A DNA stretch of 64,000 nucleotides from Cytospora piceicola (Eukaryota > Ascomycota > Sordariomycetes > Diaporthales > Cytosporaceae), in NCBI GenBank assembly GCA_023375675.1, contig JALQBC010000023.1, forward strand, positions 1 to 64,000. The letters are read 5' to 3'. The notes beneath the pieces were generated by a model. That model was not told where the DNA came from, searched no databases, and worked only from the letters and a program-made list of their open reading frames with translations. This document shows, piece by piece, positions 25,100 through 37,500 of this stretch (position 1 is the first letter of the stretch; each line of letters opens with the position of its first letter). A program made the position numbers and the translations under genes.

Positions 25100-25615
25100 T
25101 CCAAGCTTGAGACAGAACACAGGCGATTGACCAACATCGTACACTGTGACGCCTTTCTGCGAGAGCTGCTAGCTAACATCCCAAAGAGCGGATGCACGCT
25201 TCGACGAAGCTCGTCACAGTCGATCGGCCTATCGGAGAGGGGACTATCACAATTCACCTCACGGACGGGTCCACTTACGAATGTGATGTGCTCATCGGGA
25301 GACGGTATACACAACACAGTTCGGAGGCTGGTTCTCAGCAAAGAGGATTCTGCTACTCATCCTGGAAATACGGTCTTCTGGGTTATCATGACCTTGCGGT
25401 CATACGACAAAGCTCAAGCAAGCATCGGCAAAGTAATCGTTGATTGTGAGGATGCTAGCGAGTATGTGGTTGGAGATGGGCACCTGATACTCAGTGCTGC
25501 ATAATGTGCTGGACAACGGGAGGATCGTGCAAGTCGTTGTCGTCACGTACGACCATGATGCTGAAATGTCGCATCAGTGGCAACGCAGTGTTAACCCAAC
25601 GAAATAAAGGCGTGA
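25100..25615 (+). pseudogene. FAD-dependent monooxygenase relic (salicylate-hydroxylase-like)
   Basis: Pieces of a group A flavin monooxygenase can be read only by changing frame. The first piece is IVHCDAFLRELLANIP. A shift near 25180 leads to STKLVTVDRP and ITIHLTDGSTYECDVLIG. A shift near 25290 leads to GDGIHNTVRRLVLSKED, which is the DG motif region of the family. YDKAQASIGKVIV and the EYVVGDGHLIL segment follow, and a third shift near 25500 gives NVLDNGRIVQVVVVTYDHDAE, ending in a stop at about 25615. No consensus introns remove the shifts. The N-terminal GxGxxG dinucleotide fold and the C-terminal GD motif were not found, so the copy is truncated at both ends. It may once have belonged with the adjacent transporter. 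Confidence 0.7.
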
Positions 25616-26456
25616 TTCCAGAACTGCGCGCGAGTGCACATGTGCCATACCTTCGGCCCCGAGCTCGCAATTTCCGGCGTCCTGGGATAGTCTCTCATGA
25701 GATACTGTCCGATGGGGAAGCCTTCTGTCTAAAGATTATTATTTCGATATTCTTACCTCAGTCGCTTTACATGGGCGCAAGGAGACCATGCACCTTCCCT
25801 GGGATTCCGACTGCAAAACAAGGTCAAGACTTCGGTATTTCCCACCTCCAATACCAGGACAACTTGACGTCGTGGAGGGACTTTGCACGGTCGCTTCCCA
25901 GGCATATAAACCCAAAGAAAAAAACACCAAGGGCTGACTTATGCAATTACCCTGACCTCACGCGTTCAATTTGATACAAATTCGATATAGCCCATACCTA
26001 GCCTGCGATATAAGTACGATTGTTTCACTCTTCCGGTAATCCTGCAGTCGGCCCAAGTAGTAAAGATAATCGAAGCGAGCCATAAATAGAAGCCCTGGAA
26101 ACTTTGAGGGCCATTGACCTAGACAAACTGCAAGGGTGTAATGGGACGGAAGAAATCTTCAACATTTGAATGCGACTATCCAGGGCTAGAGCGCTTTACC
26201 TGGCTTTCGATGTGGAGAAGACTGGAGTTAAGTGTAGAGCTCCTACATATGTAGGGATGGAAAACAATCTTCCAAAGAACCGCATCTTTATATACCGAAT
26301 ATGGACTCCGCAATGATTAGCAGCTTTGGATACGATTGGGCTTTGCGGTCGAGCTTTAGAGACGCTTCCATGTGATTATCCTGGGTTGGATGTATTTCTA
26401 TGGCGTGCAGTATGCCTAAAGGCCTGGATTTCAAGAAGGAATTTATCAGTGTTGAC
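25616..26456. other. gene-poor stretch
   Basis: There are short frames only, none with recognisable family character. It may contain further eroded accessory gene sequence downstream of the monooxygenase relic. Nothing else can be supported. Confidence 0.4.
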
Positions 26457-26927
26457 CTAGGATATAGAAGACAAGAAAGTAAGGTTTCGGGCATCTTGTG
26501 TTTTCCTTTGGCCAGCGGGGACGGTGCAGCGAGATTGACAGTCCTCCTGTAGGATGTTCCGTGCAATCGGAGTGTGTGGTACTTACGAGTTGGAAGGCAT
26601 AGAAGAGATCGTTGGGCGTGTTCACAGGAAAAATACTACTATAGGATTACGCTGGGCAACATTGAATGGGTCTTCAAACAGGCTTAACCACTTCAAGTGC
26701 TAACGGGAGATGGGAGACGCCCACCTACATGTAAGACAAGGGTGCATGGCAGAGAAGCATGAGTCACTGAATATAAGCATTGCAATTGTAACCACTAGCA
26801 CATACGACCATAGGTAGAAGAAAATACGGGATCCCGTCCGCTCTCCCTTAGTCAAGCTTCTGACCGCTGGATTAGTAGTTGGGTCGGTGACGACCAGCGA
26901 ATACCCGGTGTTGTATGTTTTTGCCAT
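26457..26927 (-). CDS. hypothetical small protein, tentative three-exon model
   Basis: This is not a recognised family. The first exon (26927-26806) begins MAKTYNTGYSLVV and reads TDPTTNPAVRSLTKGERTG, which has protein-like composition. Consensus signals allow joining to 26635-26587 (IFPVNTPNDLFYAFQL) across GTATGT...TAGTAG, and then to 26546-26457 across GTAAGT...CTACAG, all in frame, giving about 86 residues. The last exon is compositionally unremarkable, so the gene may be longer, truncated or a relic. It lies in the gene-poor stretch beside a broken monooxygenase. Transcript evidence would be decisive. Confidence 0.3.
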
Positions 26928-27640
26928 TTTGTTTTATATCTAGGTAAGTCGCATCGGTAGCTGTGTGTCCTTCAACCTAGTTGACTTCACAATTCGTGCT
27001 TGACAACTGTTTTGTAGCCACAACTGAATTGAGATCTGGGAACAAGGAAGAAGCAGGATTTTTTGACAGAGAGCTTACGTTTTACAGTCTCATTATATGC
27101 AATCGAATACATGTATATCTGATTTTATACTTTGTTTTTGAAATTACAATTGGGGCCAGCCACCGAGCGAATATCGATAGAGCATGTGGGCTAGGAAGTA
27201 GCTCTAGATACCGTATGAATATGTTCTTCGTTCTGAATTTACCTGTCACTCCTCCTGTCTTGATTTTTCAGCCTTGCAAAATTTGACTAGACTTCAAGCT
27301 ACAGAGCGGGGATGACAGAGGCTGAGGTTGAAGACTTCAGAGGTTACCTTCTCAGTAGGTACCTAGGTACGTACCTAGGTATGTAAGCACGTAGCAATAT
27401 CGGTATACCGGGTGTTCAGCTCGGTAGTTGCATGAGGCTCTGCTTAGTGTGGGGGCGGGGCCAGGGGGCATCAAGGGACATGGGCCCAGTCCATTCCAGA
27501 CGTCAATCCATCAGGGACAAACCACGTGCAGCCCATACGAACACCGCTCTCCTTGGAGCCCAACCCTCTTACCTCTGGAATCAAGCAATGGTGTGATTTC
27601 ATAACAATATTCTTGCCAATTCGGCATCTATTCCTCCAGA
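26928..27640. promoter_or_regulatory. intergenic, SEC6 upstream region
   Basis: About 700 bp upstream of SEC6. A perfect double palindrome made of ACCTAGGTACGTACCTAGGT lies within 27357-27383, about 260 bp before the start. It is one of several TACCTAGGTA motifs in this window. No gene is supported. Confidence 0.4.
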
Positions 27641-29902
27641 ATGGCAATGGATGCCCCCCAGGTCAAGCTCTCGGAGCTCCTCCGAATCCCTGACGATCTC
27701 GACAAGGTCACCGCGATGAAGCAGGAATTCTCGCGCAAGAAGGGCGCCGTCGATGCGCAGCTCCGGAGCGGTCTCCGAGAGCAGCTCGAGACCACACAGT
27801 CGGGCATAAATGGCCTCTCGGACGGGCAAAAGGCGGTGCAGCAGATCAAGGAGGAGATGATGAAGATCGACAAGCTTTGCTCCGAGTCGCAGAACATGAT
27901 CAAGGACTTCGCCACCATAAACCTCGTCTCGCAAGCACATCGGAATTTTGGAGCCGTGGAGGAGATGCGGAAGAACCTCGAGACCTTCAACGACAGGCTG
28001 GCGGGCGTGGAGAACATGTTGCGGGAGGATGAGGCGGACCAAGAGAACATGCCGAACCTATTACCGATACACTACGAGCTGACGCAACTGCGGAACATAA
28101 GAGACGATGCGATAGAACAAATACAGAGGAGCGGAGAGCAGGATTTACAATCGACACTCGAAGACTACTTCGAAAGGCTGGACGCGGCAATCGACTGGTT
28201 TGACGAGCATGTCGGCCTCGTCGCGACGAGTCTCATTAACCTTGTTACTGCCGAGAACAATGGACTCATCGTACGGTTTGCCGTCGTTATCGAAGCCGAG
28301 GAGAAGAGTGATCAGAGGGTGCTGGCGCTGCAAGAGGCGCTCAAGGATCACAAGGAGATGGCGGCGCGGTTCCAGAGTATCACCGACGGAGCCAAGACGG
28401 TGCGAGGATACAAGGACAAATTCTTGCAGGCAATCAAGGCATATGCCGAGGCACAGTTCACCCAGTCGCGGGAAGAATTCCTAGACGACCCAACAAAACT
28501 GGACAAGATCATGAAGTGGTTCTTCAACGATTTGAATGCCGTTAGAATAGGCATGGTCCCGCTGATGCCCAAGAAGTGGAAGATATTCAAAACCTACACC
28601 GACATATACCACGGATTGATGCACGACTTCCTTACCGGCATGGTGGACGATCCCGAGAGCAGCTCTGCAAATACCCTTGAAATCATCAATTGGCCAGAGA
28701 AATATTACAAGAAGATGAAGAAGTTGGGCTTCACACAGGACCAACTGGTGCCCCACGTCATTGACAACAGGGAAGCTGAACTTGTGAGGGAATTCCGATC
28801 CGTCATCATCAAATTCCTGGACGAGTGGATGGACCGAATATTCCTGCAAGAGCAGAAGGACTTTGCCAACCGCAATGTGGAGGGCTCGAATCTGGACGCG
28901 GACGAATACGGATACTTCCGTACTAAAAATCTTGTGGACATGTGGAGGATGCTAAAGGAGCAGCTCGATGGAGCAGCCGGCTCACAGCGAGCCGACGTTG
29001 TCGAAGGTGTGGTCGATGCTATGTTCATGAGGCTACGACAAAGGCAACAAGCGTGGCAGGAAATGCTGGAAGACGAGGCCTCAAGGTACGAGTCTGGAAA
29101 GGAGCCAGAGCTCGACGGGTTTCAGACCCTTCACGATTGGCTCGTTGCCACCGCCAATGACCAGATTGCCTGCATTGACGACAATGAGGAAGAGGGCCGT
29201 TTTGGCTACTTGACCAGCTTCAAGCAGAAATTCGAGCCTCTCGTATCGCCCCAGTACATGGAGCGTGCCGAGAAAGAAATCGCCGCCCTACGCGACGGCT
29301 ACGTCGATTTCAGTACCTGGTGCATCACGAGGTTCTCTCAGCTCATCTTTGCCGTTGATTTCAAGGCTGTCATGTCAGACTTCTTTACGCCAAAGTGGTA
29401 CACCAGCCAGGCGATGAAGCAGATCATTGTTACCTTTCAGGACTACGTCGAGGACTATAAGTTGGTGCTGCACCACAGCATTGTGGACATCTTTATCGAG
29501 ATTTTCGCAGACGAGCTTCTCATCAAATACCTATCATCAGTTAGAAACAAAGGTGCCAAGTTCAAGAGGGTGGACATGTTCAGCGATAAGATCTTCGACG
29601 ATCTGTCTGCTGCCTTCGACTTCTTCGACCAGCTGGAGAGGCCGGAGGTCGGTGAGGTGATCAAGCAGACTTGGCGGGTGTCGGAGAACTTCTTGGAGCT
29701 CCTCACGCAGCCCAAGGAGGTCATTCCAGATATCTTCGAAGCTTTCAAGCAGACATACTGGGACCTGCAGCTTGGTTGGGTGGAGGCGGTGTTGAGGTCG
29801 AGGGACGACTACGAGAGGAGCATGCTAAACTCCGTTAAGAGCAGGGCGGCATCCATTAGTATTGAGCGAGGAGTGGAGACGATCATGGGAAAGATCAAGT
29901 AA
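27641..29902 (+). CDS. SEC6: exocyst complex subunit Sec6
   Basis: This intronless gene encodes 753 residues, close to other fungal Sec6 proteins. Sec6 is one of eight subunits of the exocyst, which tethers secretory vesicles to the plasma membrane before SNARE fusion. In filamentous fungi it acts at hyphal tips and septa. The N-terminus (VKLSELLRIPDDLDKVTAMKQEFSRKKG) and the long helical region with coiled-coil character to about residue 150 are typical. Later segments such as FFNDLNAVRIGMVPLMPKKW, IFKTYTDIYHGLMHDFL and FKRVDMFSDKIFDDLSAAFDFF match the helical-bundle C-terminal domain. Two ATGs lie at the start (27641 and 27647); the first is chosen. UFD2 follows on the same strand. Confidence 0.95.
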   Translation: MAMDAPQVKLSELLRIPDDLDKVTAMKQEFSRKKGAVDAQLRSGLREQLETTQSGINGLSDGQKAVQQIKEEMMKIDKLCSESQNMIKDFATINLVSQAHRNFGAVEEMRKNLETFNDRLAGVENMLREDEADQENMPNLLPIHYELTQLRNIRDDAIEQIQRSGEQDLQSTLEDYFERLDAAIDWFDEHVGLVATSLINLVTAENNGLIVRFAVVIEAEEKSDQRVLALQEALKDHKEMAARFQSITDGAKTVRGYKDKFLQAIKAYAEAQFTQSREEFLDDPTKLDKIMKWFFNDLNAVRIGMVPLMPKKWKIFKTYTDIYHGLMHDFLTGMVDDPESSSANTLEIINWPEKYYKKMKKLGFTQDQLVPHVIDNREAELVREFRSVIIKFLDEWMDRIFLQEQKDFANRNVEGSNLDADEYGYFRTKNLVDMWRMLKEQLDGAAGSQRADVVEGVVDAMFMRLRQRQQAWQEMLEDEASRYESGKEPELDGFQTLHDWLVATANDQIACIDDNEEEGRFGYLTSFKQKFEPLVSPQYMERAEKEIAALRDGYVDFSTWCITRFSQLIFAVDFKAVMSDFFTPKWYTSQAMKQIIVTFQDYVEDYKLVLHHSIVDIFIEIFADELLIKYLSSVRNKGAKFKRVDMFSDKIFDDLSAAFDFFDQLERPEVGEVIKQTWRVSENFLELLTQPKEVIPDIFEAFKQTYWDLQLGWVEAVLRSRDDYERSMLNSVKSRAASISIERGVETIMGKIK

Positions 29903-30335
29903 TGACGGAGTCAATATATAATAATTACTTAGACACATAAAGACAGTTTTGGGCGGTTGACTACTGCCCTTCTTTGTATTGACGAGTTGTGTCTTGATAC
30001 AACGTACAAGCACCGCCTTTACTTCACAAGCCTGCACAAGCCTGTACCTTCTATATCTGAGTTACCTAGGTACCTCCTGCTTAGTAAGTCCCCGCATTCT
30101 TTGGACCCCTTGTGTCATCCCGTCATTGCCTACAGCTCGGCAGGCATCTAGCTTGTACTTCGCAGTAGCACCTAGCCTGTTTGTCTACCTAGGTACCTAG
30201 GCTAGGTACCTTTGGTAACCCGGACTTGCATTTATCAGCCTCCAACTCCAACGACTTCTTGCTTGAGGGGCACGTCCAACAATAACCGCTTCACCCGCAT
30301 TCCTTTTATTGCGTCCTGTCGTGAGAGTGCGCAAA
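29903..30335. other. intergenic SEC6-UFD2
   Basis: It holds the SEC6 3' end and the UFD2 promoter. TACCTAGGTACC-type palindromes occur at about 30062-30075 and 30185-30211, the latter about 130 bp before the UFD2 start. No gene. Confidence 0.5.
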
Positions 30336-33300
30336 ATGGATCCCAACGAGCAGCCTCCTAGCATGCCAGATGCTCCTGATAAGGAGAAGATGGAGCAGGT
30401 GAGCTTGATCTACTGCCCTGATGATGGCTGCAGCAGCGATGCTCCAGCAGATATCGAGACAGGCTGACTTTGTATTACTTAGATCCGGCGACGGCGCCTG
30501 GAAAAACTCGGGTCAACAAACACTCCTCCCGCCACCCCAACCGAAAGCAAACCTCCCTCGCCTCAGGATGGGCCGTCAGGTAGCTCCTCCAGTGATGCGA
30601 AAGAGAGTGCGGTTGTCAAACGGTCAAAGATAAACATAACTCCGGCACCCTCGTCGCCAGCCGGCGAGAACCCGTTCGCAAAGCTAGGTGCTGGCTTGAC
30701 AGGAGGATCGGCGCCGGTTTCAGGTACCAACCTCGACAAGAAGCGTTCCTTTGCAACTGCAGACGTTAATCGTCCTCCAGGACCCGCGGCACCCCCTACC
30801 AAGCGCCATGCACCCGAGACTTTCGAAGACTGGTCTAATAAGACCATCAGCCAAATATTCCGGGTCTCAACCGATGAGAAGCGGCAGGCGGATGTCCACG
30901 GGCATAAACTGACCTTCCTGCCTGATTTGAGTGCAGAATTGCAGGAACAGAACCCCGACGGACCCGTCCAGCTATCATCTGACAACATCGAGCAAGCGAT
31001 TCTCGAAGCCGCGAACACATTCCCGCACGAGAGACCGCTAATGGACTACATGCTGCCATGTTGGAAGCGGGTGGTGCGAGCGAAGAAGAGCCTACGGACT
31101 CCAACACCTGAAAAAGAGGCAGTACTACTGGAGGCAAAGCGGCTGTGCATGAGCTACTGCATATTCGCTGTGACTCTGCCGGATCTTTTCAGGTACTTGA
31201 TATCAATACCAACGGAGGCTCAGGGGCTAACTATCTTTTCACAGCCGCGAGCCAAATCCTCAGCATGACACCCTTGTGCCATATCTTCTACGGGACATCG
31301 ACCACGACAACGGTATCTGCCTAGATTTCCTACAGGAGGCCGTATCTCGCATTTCGGAGGATGAGTCCATAATAGAAATCCTCGTTAAAGCGATGGTTGA
31401 GATCAGCACACAGCTGTCCAGACTGTCGATGAATGATGGCTACAAGAGCCATGTAAACGTAAGATCCAAACGAACCACGCCTTAGCGGCTCCATGTGTAC
31501 CGTTATTAACCCTGGATGCAGGCCCTCAAGCTTTACTCAAAATTCCCTGTGTTACTTGATGCACTGGCCAACCATCCAACATTTCTGATGGCCCAATCCG
31601 CGCCCGGAATTGAGAAAAACACACTCCTTGGGCCTTTCTTCCGAATATCTCCTCTTCAGGCGGATGTCACCAAGACCTATTTTGCTGGCCCGCGAACCCT
31701 CGACCGGGGCGCCATCAAGAACGCTCAAAGCGCTTTACAACTTACACTGGCAACGCACCAGCTTGATCTCCGGGACATCGTCAATGCCTTCATCCGCGCA
31801 AGCCTTGGCACTCGACATAAGCTGCTTGACTGGTTTGCCTATATCATGAACAGCAACCATAAGAGACGAGCCATGCAAGTTGATCCTAAGCATGTCGCTT
31901 CGGATGGGTTCATGGTAAATGTCACTGTGGTGCTCGACCACCTTTGCGAGCCCTTCATGGACACCACTTTCTCGAAGGTGGACAGAATCGATGTTGGATA
32001 CTTCAGACGCAGCCCTCGTATTGATATAAAGGAGGAGACCAAATTGAACGCCGACCAGTCTCAGTCTGACGAGTACTATTCACAGAAGCTGGACGGTGAA
32101 TCAAACTTCATCTCCGAAGTCTTCTTCCTGACCTTAGCTGCCCACCACTATGGCAGCGAGGCCACCAACGCTAAGCTAAAGTCGCTGGACAAAGACATCA
32201 AGTTCTACGAGAAGCATCTCCGAACCATGGAGGCTGAACGCGTCAAGTTCGTGAATTCACCTCATCAACTGCAGCTTTTCGAGGTCACTCTGAGGCGGCA
32301 CACTGACGTTCTCGAAAAGTCGATGTCTCTGAAATATGCCATCGAAGGCGTTCTTCTGGATGAGAAGATGCAAGGAAGATCTCTGCAATTCATGAGATAC
32401 GTGGCAGTGTGGCTGCTTCGCGTTGCAAGTCAATCGGACTACAAACCAGAGCGGGCACTCACGCTGCCGCTTCCAAAGGAGCAGCCGGAAGCTTTCAAGT
32501 GCCTACCGGAGTATGCTCTCCAGGACGTTGTGGACAATTTCAAATTCGTGTTCCGTTACGTACCACAGATCATCTTGTCCGCTGTCGGCGATGAGATGAT
32601 TGCCTTGTGTATTGCGTTCCTCGAGTCCTCTGACTACGTACGGAACCCTTATCTGAAGTCCACCTTGGTCACTCTTCTCTATTCCGGTACCTGGCCCACC
32701 TATCATCTTGGCAAGGGTGTTTTGGGCGATGCCTTGACGAATTTGAAGTTTGCCAATGATCACCTGCTGCATGCAGTTATGAAGTTCTACATCGAAGCGG
32801 AGTCTACCGGAGCTCATACCCAGTTCTACGACAAATTCAACATCCGGTACGAGATTTTCCAGATCATCAAATGTGTTTGGTCGAATGACTTCTACAAAGA
32901 TCAGCTGGCAAAACAGAGTCGGACAGACCGCCAGTTCTTCATCCGATTCGTCAACCTTCTGCTCAACGACGCAACGTACGTGATGGATGAAGCTTTGTCG
33001 AAGTTCCCCAAGATCCACGATTTGGAGATCGAACTGCGGGACGGCCATAGCTTGTCGCAGGAGGACCGCCAGAAAAAGGAAGAAGAGCTACACGCCGTCG
33101 AGGGTCAAGCGACTTCTTACATGCAACTGGCCAACGAAACGATTGCGATGATGAAGCTCTTCACCAAGGCCTTGTGCGAGGCTTTCACAATGCCCGAGAT
33201 CGTGGCACGTCTGGCCGGCATGCTCGACTACAATCTCGACACTCTCGTGAGCCCCAAGAGTTTGAACTTGAAGGTGGACAATCCAGAGAAGTACCACTTC

Positions 33301-33816
33301 AACGCCAAGACGCTCCTGCCTGATATTGTGGAGATCTTCCTCAACCTCGGAAGTGCGCAAAGCTTCGTGGAGGCTGTCGCAGGGGATGGTCGTTCATACA
33401 AAGCGTCGACATTCGACCGGGCCTCTGATATCATGTCTAAGAAGGGTCTGAAGGCACCAGAAGAACTGGCGGCGTGGAGCGCCCTGAAAGTCCGGTTCGC
33501 GAAGGCAAAGGAGGTGTTGGACCAGGCCGAACTGGACTTTGGTGAGATCCCAGCTGACTTTGAGGACCCCCTTATTGGCGATTTGATGAAGGATCCGGTC
33601 ATACTGCCTTCTCAAAACATTGTCGACAGATCCACCATCGTTCAGCACCTTCTCTCAGATGAGAAGGACCCCTTCACCCGGCAGCCGATGACCATCGATG
33701 ATATCGTTCCAGCGGACGACCTGCGGCAGCAAATCGACGCTTGGAAGGCCGAGAAGTTGGCTGCAGCGAAGGCAAAGGCTTCTGCTACTGAGCCCATGGA
33801 TACCACTGAGGGTTGA
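30336..33816 (+). CDS. UFD2: ubiquitin conjugation factor E4 (Ufd2, U-box)
   Basis: Ufd2 is an E4/E3 that lengthens ubiquitin chains on substrates and works with Cdc48 in the ubiquitin-fusion-degradation and ER-associated degradation pathways. Exons are 30336-30398, 30483-31192, 31245-31458 and 31522-33816 (1,093 residues, usual for fungi). A short low-complexity N-terminal region (IRRRRLEKLGSTNTPP, then Ser/Pro-rich) precedes the large alpha-helical Ufd2 core, with segments such as LVPYLLRDIDHDNG, ANHPTFLMAQSAPGIEKNTL, LGPFFRISPLQ and SNHKRRAMQVD. A C-terminal U-box at about residues 1005-1080 carries DPLIGDLMKDPVILPSQNIVDRSTI and DPFTRQPMT. The first intron (84 bp) directly follows 21 codons. 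All four exons join in frame. The neighbour genes have no functional link. Confidence 0.95.
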
Positions 33817-34571
33817 TTGGTAGCCCGGCGTTGAGTGTTTTGCAGGGCTAGCATAGTTAGGAACTACACGTGCCTGTCTGGTATCGGGAGCTTCGCTCGC
33901 CATGGCTTCGTTTTCGGCTACATGAAGGGAGTTGGGGAATAGGGGGGTTCTGTAGGTTTGCGACGTATAAACCTGTTATTAGGTCTATTTTATGAATGGA
34001 ATGAATGCCTAGATTGAGGACATTTTGGCCTCCCTTGGTAGATCTCTATCCCTTGGTGGAGTCTTATCACCTTGTTTTGAAAATTGAAAACAGCATGATC
34101 GTGATGATTGCCCGTTGGCAAATAGTAAATGATAAGCCCACCATGAAACGTGTCAGACTCAAGAAGAAGAAAAAGGAGGAATAACGGCAACCGAAGTCAT
34201 GAACGGGAATGATTGTCGTTCTGAGCCCAAAAACAAAGCCTCGATATAACCTTAAGGCTCGTCCCGGTGCGGGTGCGGATGCCAGCCCCGGTGTATGAAT
34301 TTGAATATTACTTTAAATAGACAGTTACCCACATGCTTGCATAAATCCATATCGTCATTAGCCATCATTTGTACCTCTTAGTCACTTAGTCAATAGTTCT
34401 TCATGCCTGACCCCCTCATCCCTTGATGCATGTTTGGATACTGTGGTCCCAAGTTTTGCTCCTTTTTATTAACTCTGCATCATGTCAACCTGATTGAAGC
34501 CTTGTTGGGACAAGCTGGACCATCATTTCAGTCAGAAGTAGTCCAGAAGATGCTTAGCCAGAGACATCACG
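33817..34571. other. intergenic UFD2-TBC gene
   Basis: About 750 bp between two plus-strand genes. No repeat, RNA gene or conserved frame is recognised. The part close to 34571 presumably contains the promoter of the TBC gene. Confidence 0.5.
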
Positions 34572-37500
34572 ATGGACGCCGAAGCTTCAACCACCCCACT
34601 TGAGCTTGAGCGGTCCGTCTCGCAGATCTCCGTCCGCTCGACCAAATCCGAGAGGTCGACAACCGCGCGGGCAAGCAGCAAAAAAAGGGCGAAGCTTACC
34701 TCGCAGCCCACCAGCTCTGCAGCCTCGATTGCAGAGTCCGACAAGTCGCTCACTTCGTTCCCGAGCTTCTCTCCCGAATCACCGCACGACAACCGGCCCT
34801 CCACGCCAAAGTCGCCGTCGCCTGTGGTGGCCGATGATGACGCCCAAAATGGAACGCCCAGCGCTGCTGTGGATTTTCTCCAACCCCCACAGACAGACTC
34901 GCGCAATCGCGCCCCGTCCACGGTCCAGACGCTGCTGACGACAGCGTCTCCCCCTTTGCCCTCGTCGACTCAACCCCGCACCGCACTATTCGAAGACGAC
35001 ACGCCCGTGTTCCAACAGAATATCCCGGGCGCGTTGCACATCTTGGATGATGCGCATATAGAACGACTGATCGCCAGGCATGGCGCCGTGGGCCTGGTGC
35101 GCTCCATAGCGGAGGATCTGGCCACGCGCGACGCGCAGGTAACAGCGCTGCGGCGGCGGGCTGATGACCGTGAGAGGGCTCTGCGCAAGATCATCTTGGA
35201 GTGTGGGCTTTCGAACCTGGATTTAGAGACAAGGTTGCGGGCAATCGAGCGGGAGGCAAAAGCCTCGGGGGCAAGGAAGGGGGGCGTGGAGGAACTTGTG
35301 GAGGACGCCATGTCGGAAGATTTTATGTCTCGCGGGAACATCTCTGGAGAAAACGACGCGACGGTCAGGGCTAGAAACGTGTCCAATCCGGCAGCCAGCA
35401 ATGGGGACAATAGGGGTACGAGCAAAGGCTGGAAGGACTACCTCTGGGGGACAAGCAAGCCATCTAGCAGGGCGAGCAGCGTCAATGGTGATACTGGAAA
35501 GCAGACGATCGTCAAGGCCGCGGATCGGAGACCGGCGATTCAGGAAGATCTGTTCCACCCGCCAGAGCAGGAACCTGCACGAAGCTCTAGCCGTGCATCT
35601 AGTGTTCAGTCTGTGAATGCGAACAGGAAACCGTCCCTGGCAAGCTCAGTGCTTAGGATGGTAGCTGGAGGTGGGGCTTCTACGGGACGAGATGGCGAGT
35701 CTAGAGGGCGCGCCAGCAGTTCAAATGCCGCAGGCTCGCTGCGAACACCATCGGCTTCAAGCGCCCGGACGAATGCCTCAGCTCGAGCGGTATCTATGCA
35801 GGCAGGCCCTAAGGGGGCGCTGGCGGCCATGCGCCGTACGGCGACCCAGCACAACATACATACCGTACCAGCGTCACGGGCTCAACCACAGGCTCGGTGG
35901 GATACGATGGAAGCGGATCCGCCCAACGAGCTTGATGCCCGTCCAGAAAGTTACGGACCCGTTGAGATGGACAGCATCCTGCCACCTGAAGATCAGCCTC
36001 CGACCCTCACGCGGCTGTACAATAACTACAATGGGTCAGAATACCTGACAGATCGTTTCGGGTTCATCTACGACCAGCGAAGGAAGAAGAGGCAACGTGA
36101 CGCGCAGCAGATGGCCAAGAGGTTCAAGAGAGGGAGCCGTACAGAGACGCTTATGGACGGCAGAGCCAATCTGACACCTGTGCCATCCCCGGAGGATGGT
36201 GGTGGTATCAAGTGGGACGCAGGTAGCGACGACCGACCTGGGACGCCTTCTTCATTGGAGGAAGTCCGAGATGAAAACAAACCTAAAAGGTGGCAGGACT
36301 ATTTGAAGATCGCGACGTTCCCGACCGAGCTGCTATCGCATACACCATCCATCAGCGCCCCGACAATTGAAGTCTTGGAAGGTGGCGAAGTGCCTAAGTC
36401 ACCGGCCCTGATTCCCGCTGAAGATGATCGCGGCTTCATACCACCCGCAGGCACTGCTACAGCAGCTGTGAGTGACGAGCCGGCTACTACAACGGAAGAA
36501 ACGTCGTCTGGCACTCTTGTCAAGGAGGACGTCGAGCCGGTTAAAATCCTGCTTCAGCAGCTTAGTGAGGTGCATGACGGCCTGCAGCGAGAGAAGACGA
36601 TCCGATGGAATGAGTTCCTACGAAAGGTCAGAGCCGAGCGACGGCGCGAAGGCGAGGCGGCCAATGCGTCCGCGGCGGAGGCAGCAGCGGCACGTTTCCA
36701 AAGGGCAACGGCTATGATGCCCGAGGCGCGCGTTGCGGACGGCGAACAAATCGGTGTAGCCAACTGGGCCAACAAGGGCAAGGTCGGCCGGGCGAAGTGG
36801 TACGAGTTCAACCGTCTCGTTCTTGCCGGCATCCCAGTGCCGATGAGGGCCAAGACCTGGGCAGAGTGCTCTGGCGCGATCAACCTGCGCGTGCCGGGCT
36901 ACTATGACGACCTTGTCAACCGGCCCGAGTCGCAAGACAATATGGAGGTGGCCCAGCAGATCCGTGCCGACATCAACCGAACACTGACGGACAATATCTT
37001 CTTCCGCAAAGGACCGGGTGTGCAGAAGCTCAACGAGGTGCTGCTGGCATATTCGCGCCGCAACACCGAGGTCGGCTACTGCCAAGGCATGAACCTGATT
37101 ACCGCGAACCTCCTGTTGATCATGCCTTCGGCCGAAGATGCCTTCTGGATTCTAGCCTGCATCATCGAGAAGATCCTACCCACGGGCTACTACGACCACA
37201 GCCTCCTGGCCTCCCGCGCCGACCAACAGGTCCTACGCGGCTACGTCGCGCAGGTGCTCCCCCGGCTCTCGGCGCACTTCGACGAGCTGGGCATCGCGCT
37301 CGAGACGATGACGTTCCAGTGGTTCCTGTCCGTGTTCACCGACTGCCTGTCGGCCGAGGCGCTCTTCCGGGTTTGGGACGTGGTGTTCTGCTTCGGCGAC
37401 GGGAGCACGTTCCTGTTCCAGGTGGCGCTGGCGCTGCTCAAGCTCAACGAGCAGCAGCTCCTGGGGTGCGTGACGCCGGCGGCGGTGTACACGTACATCA

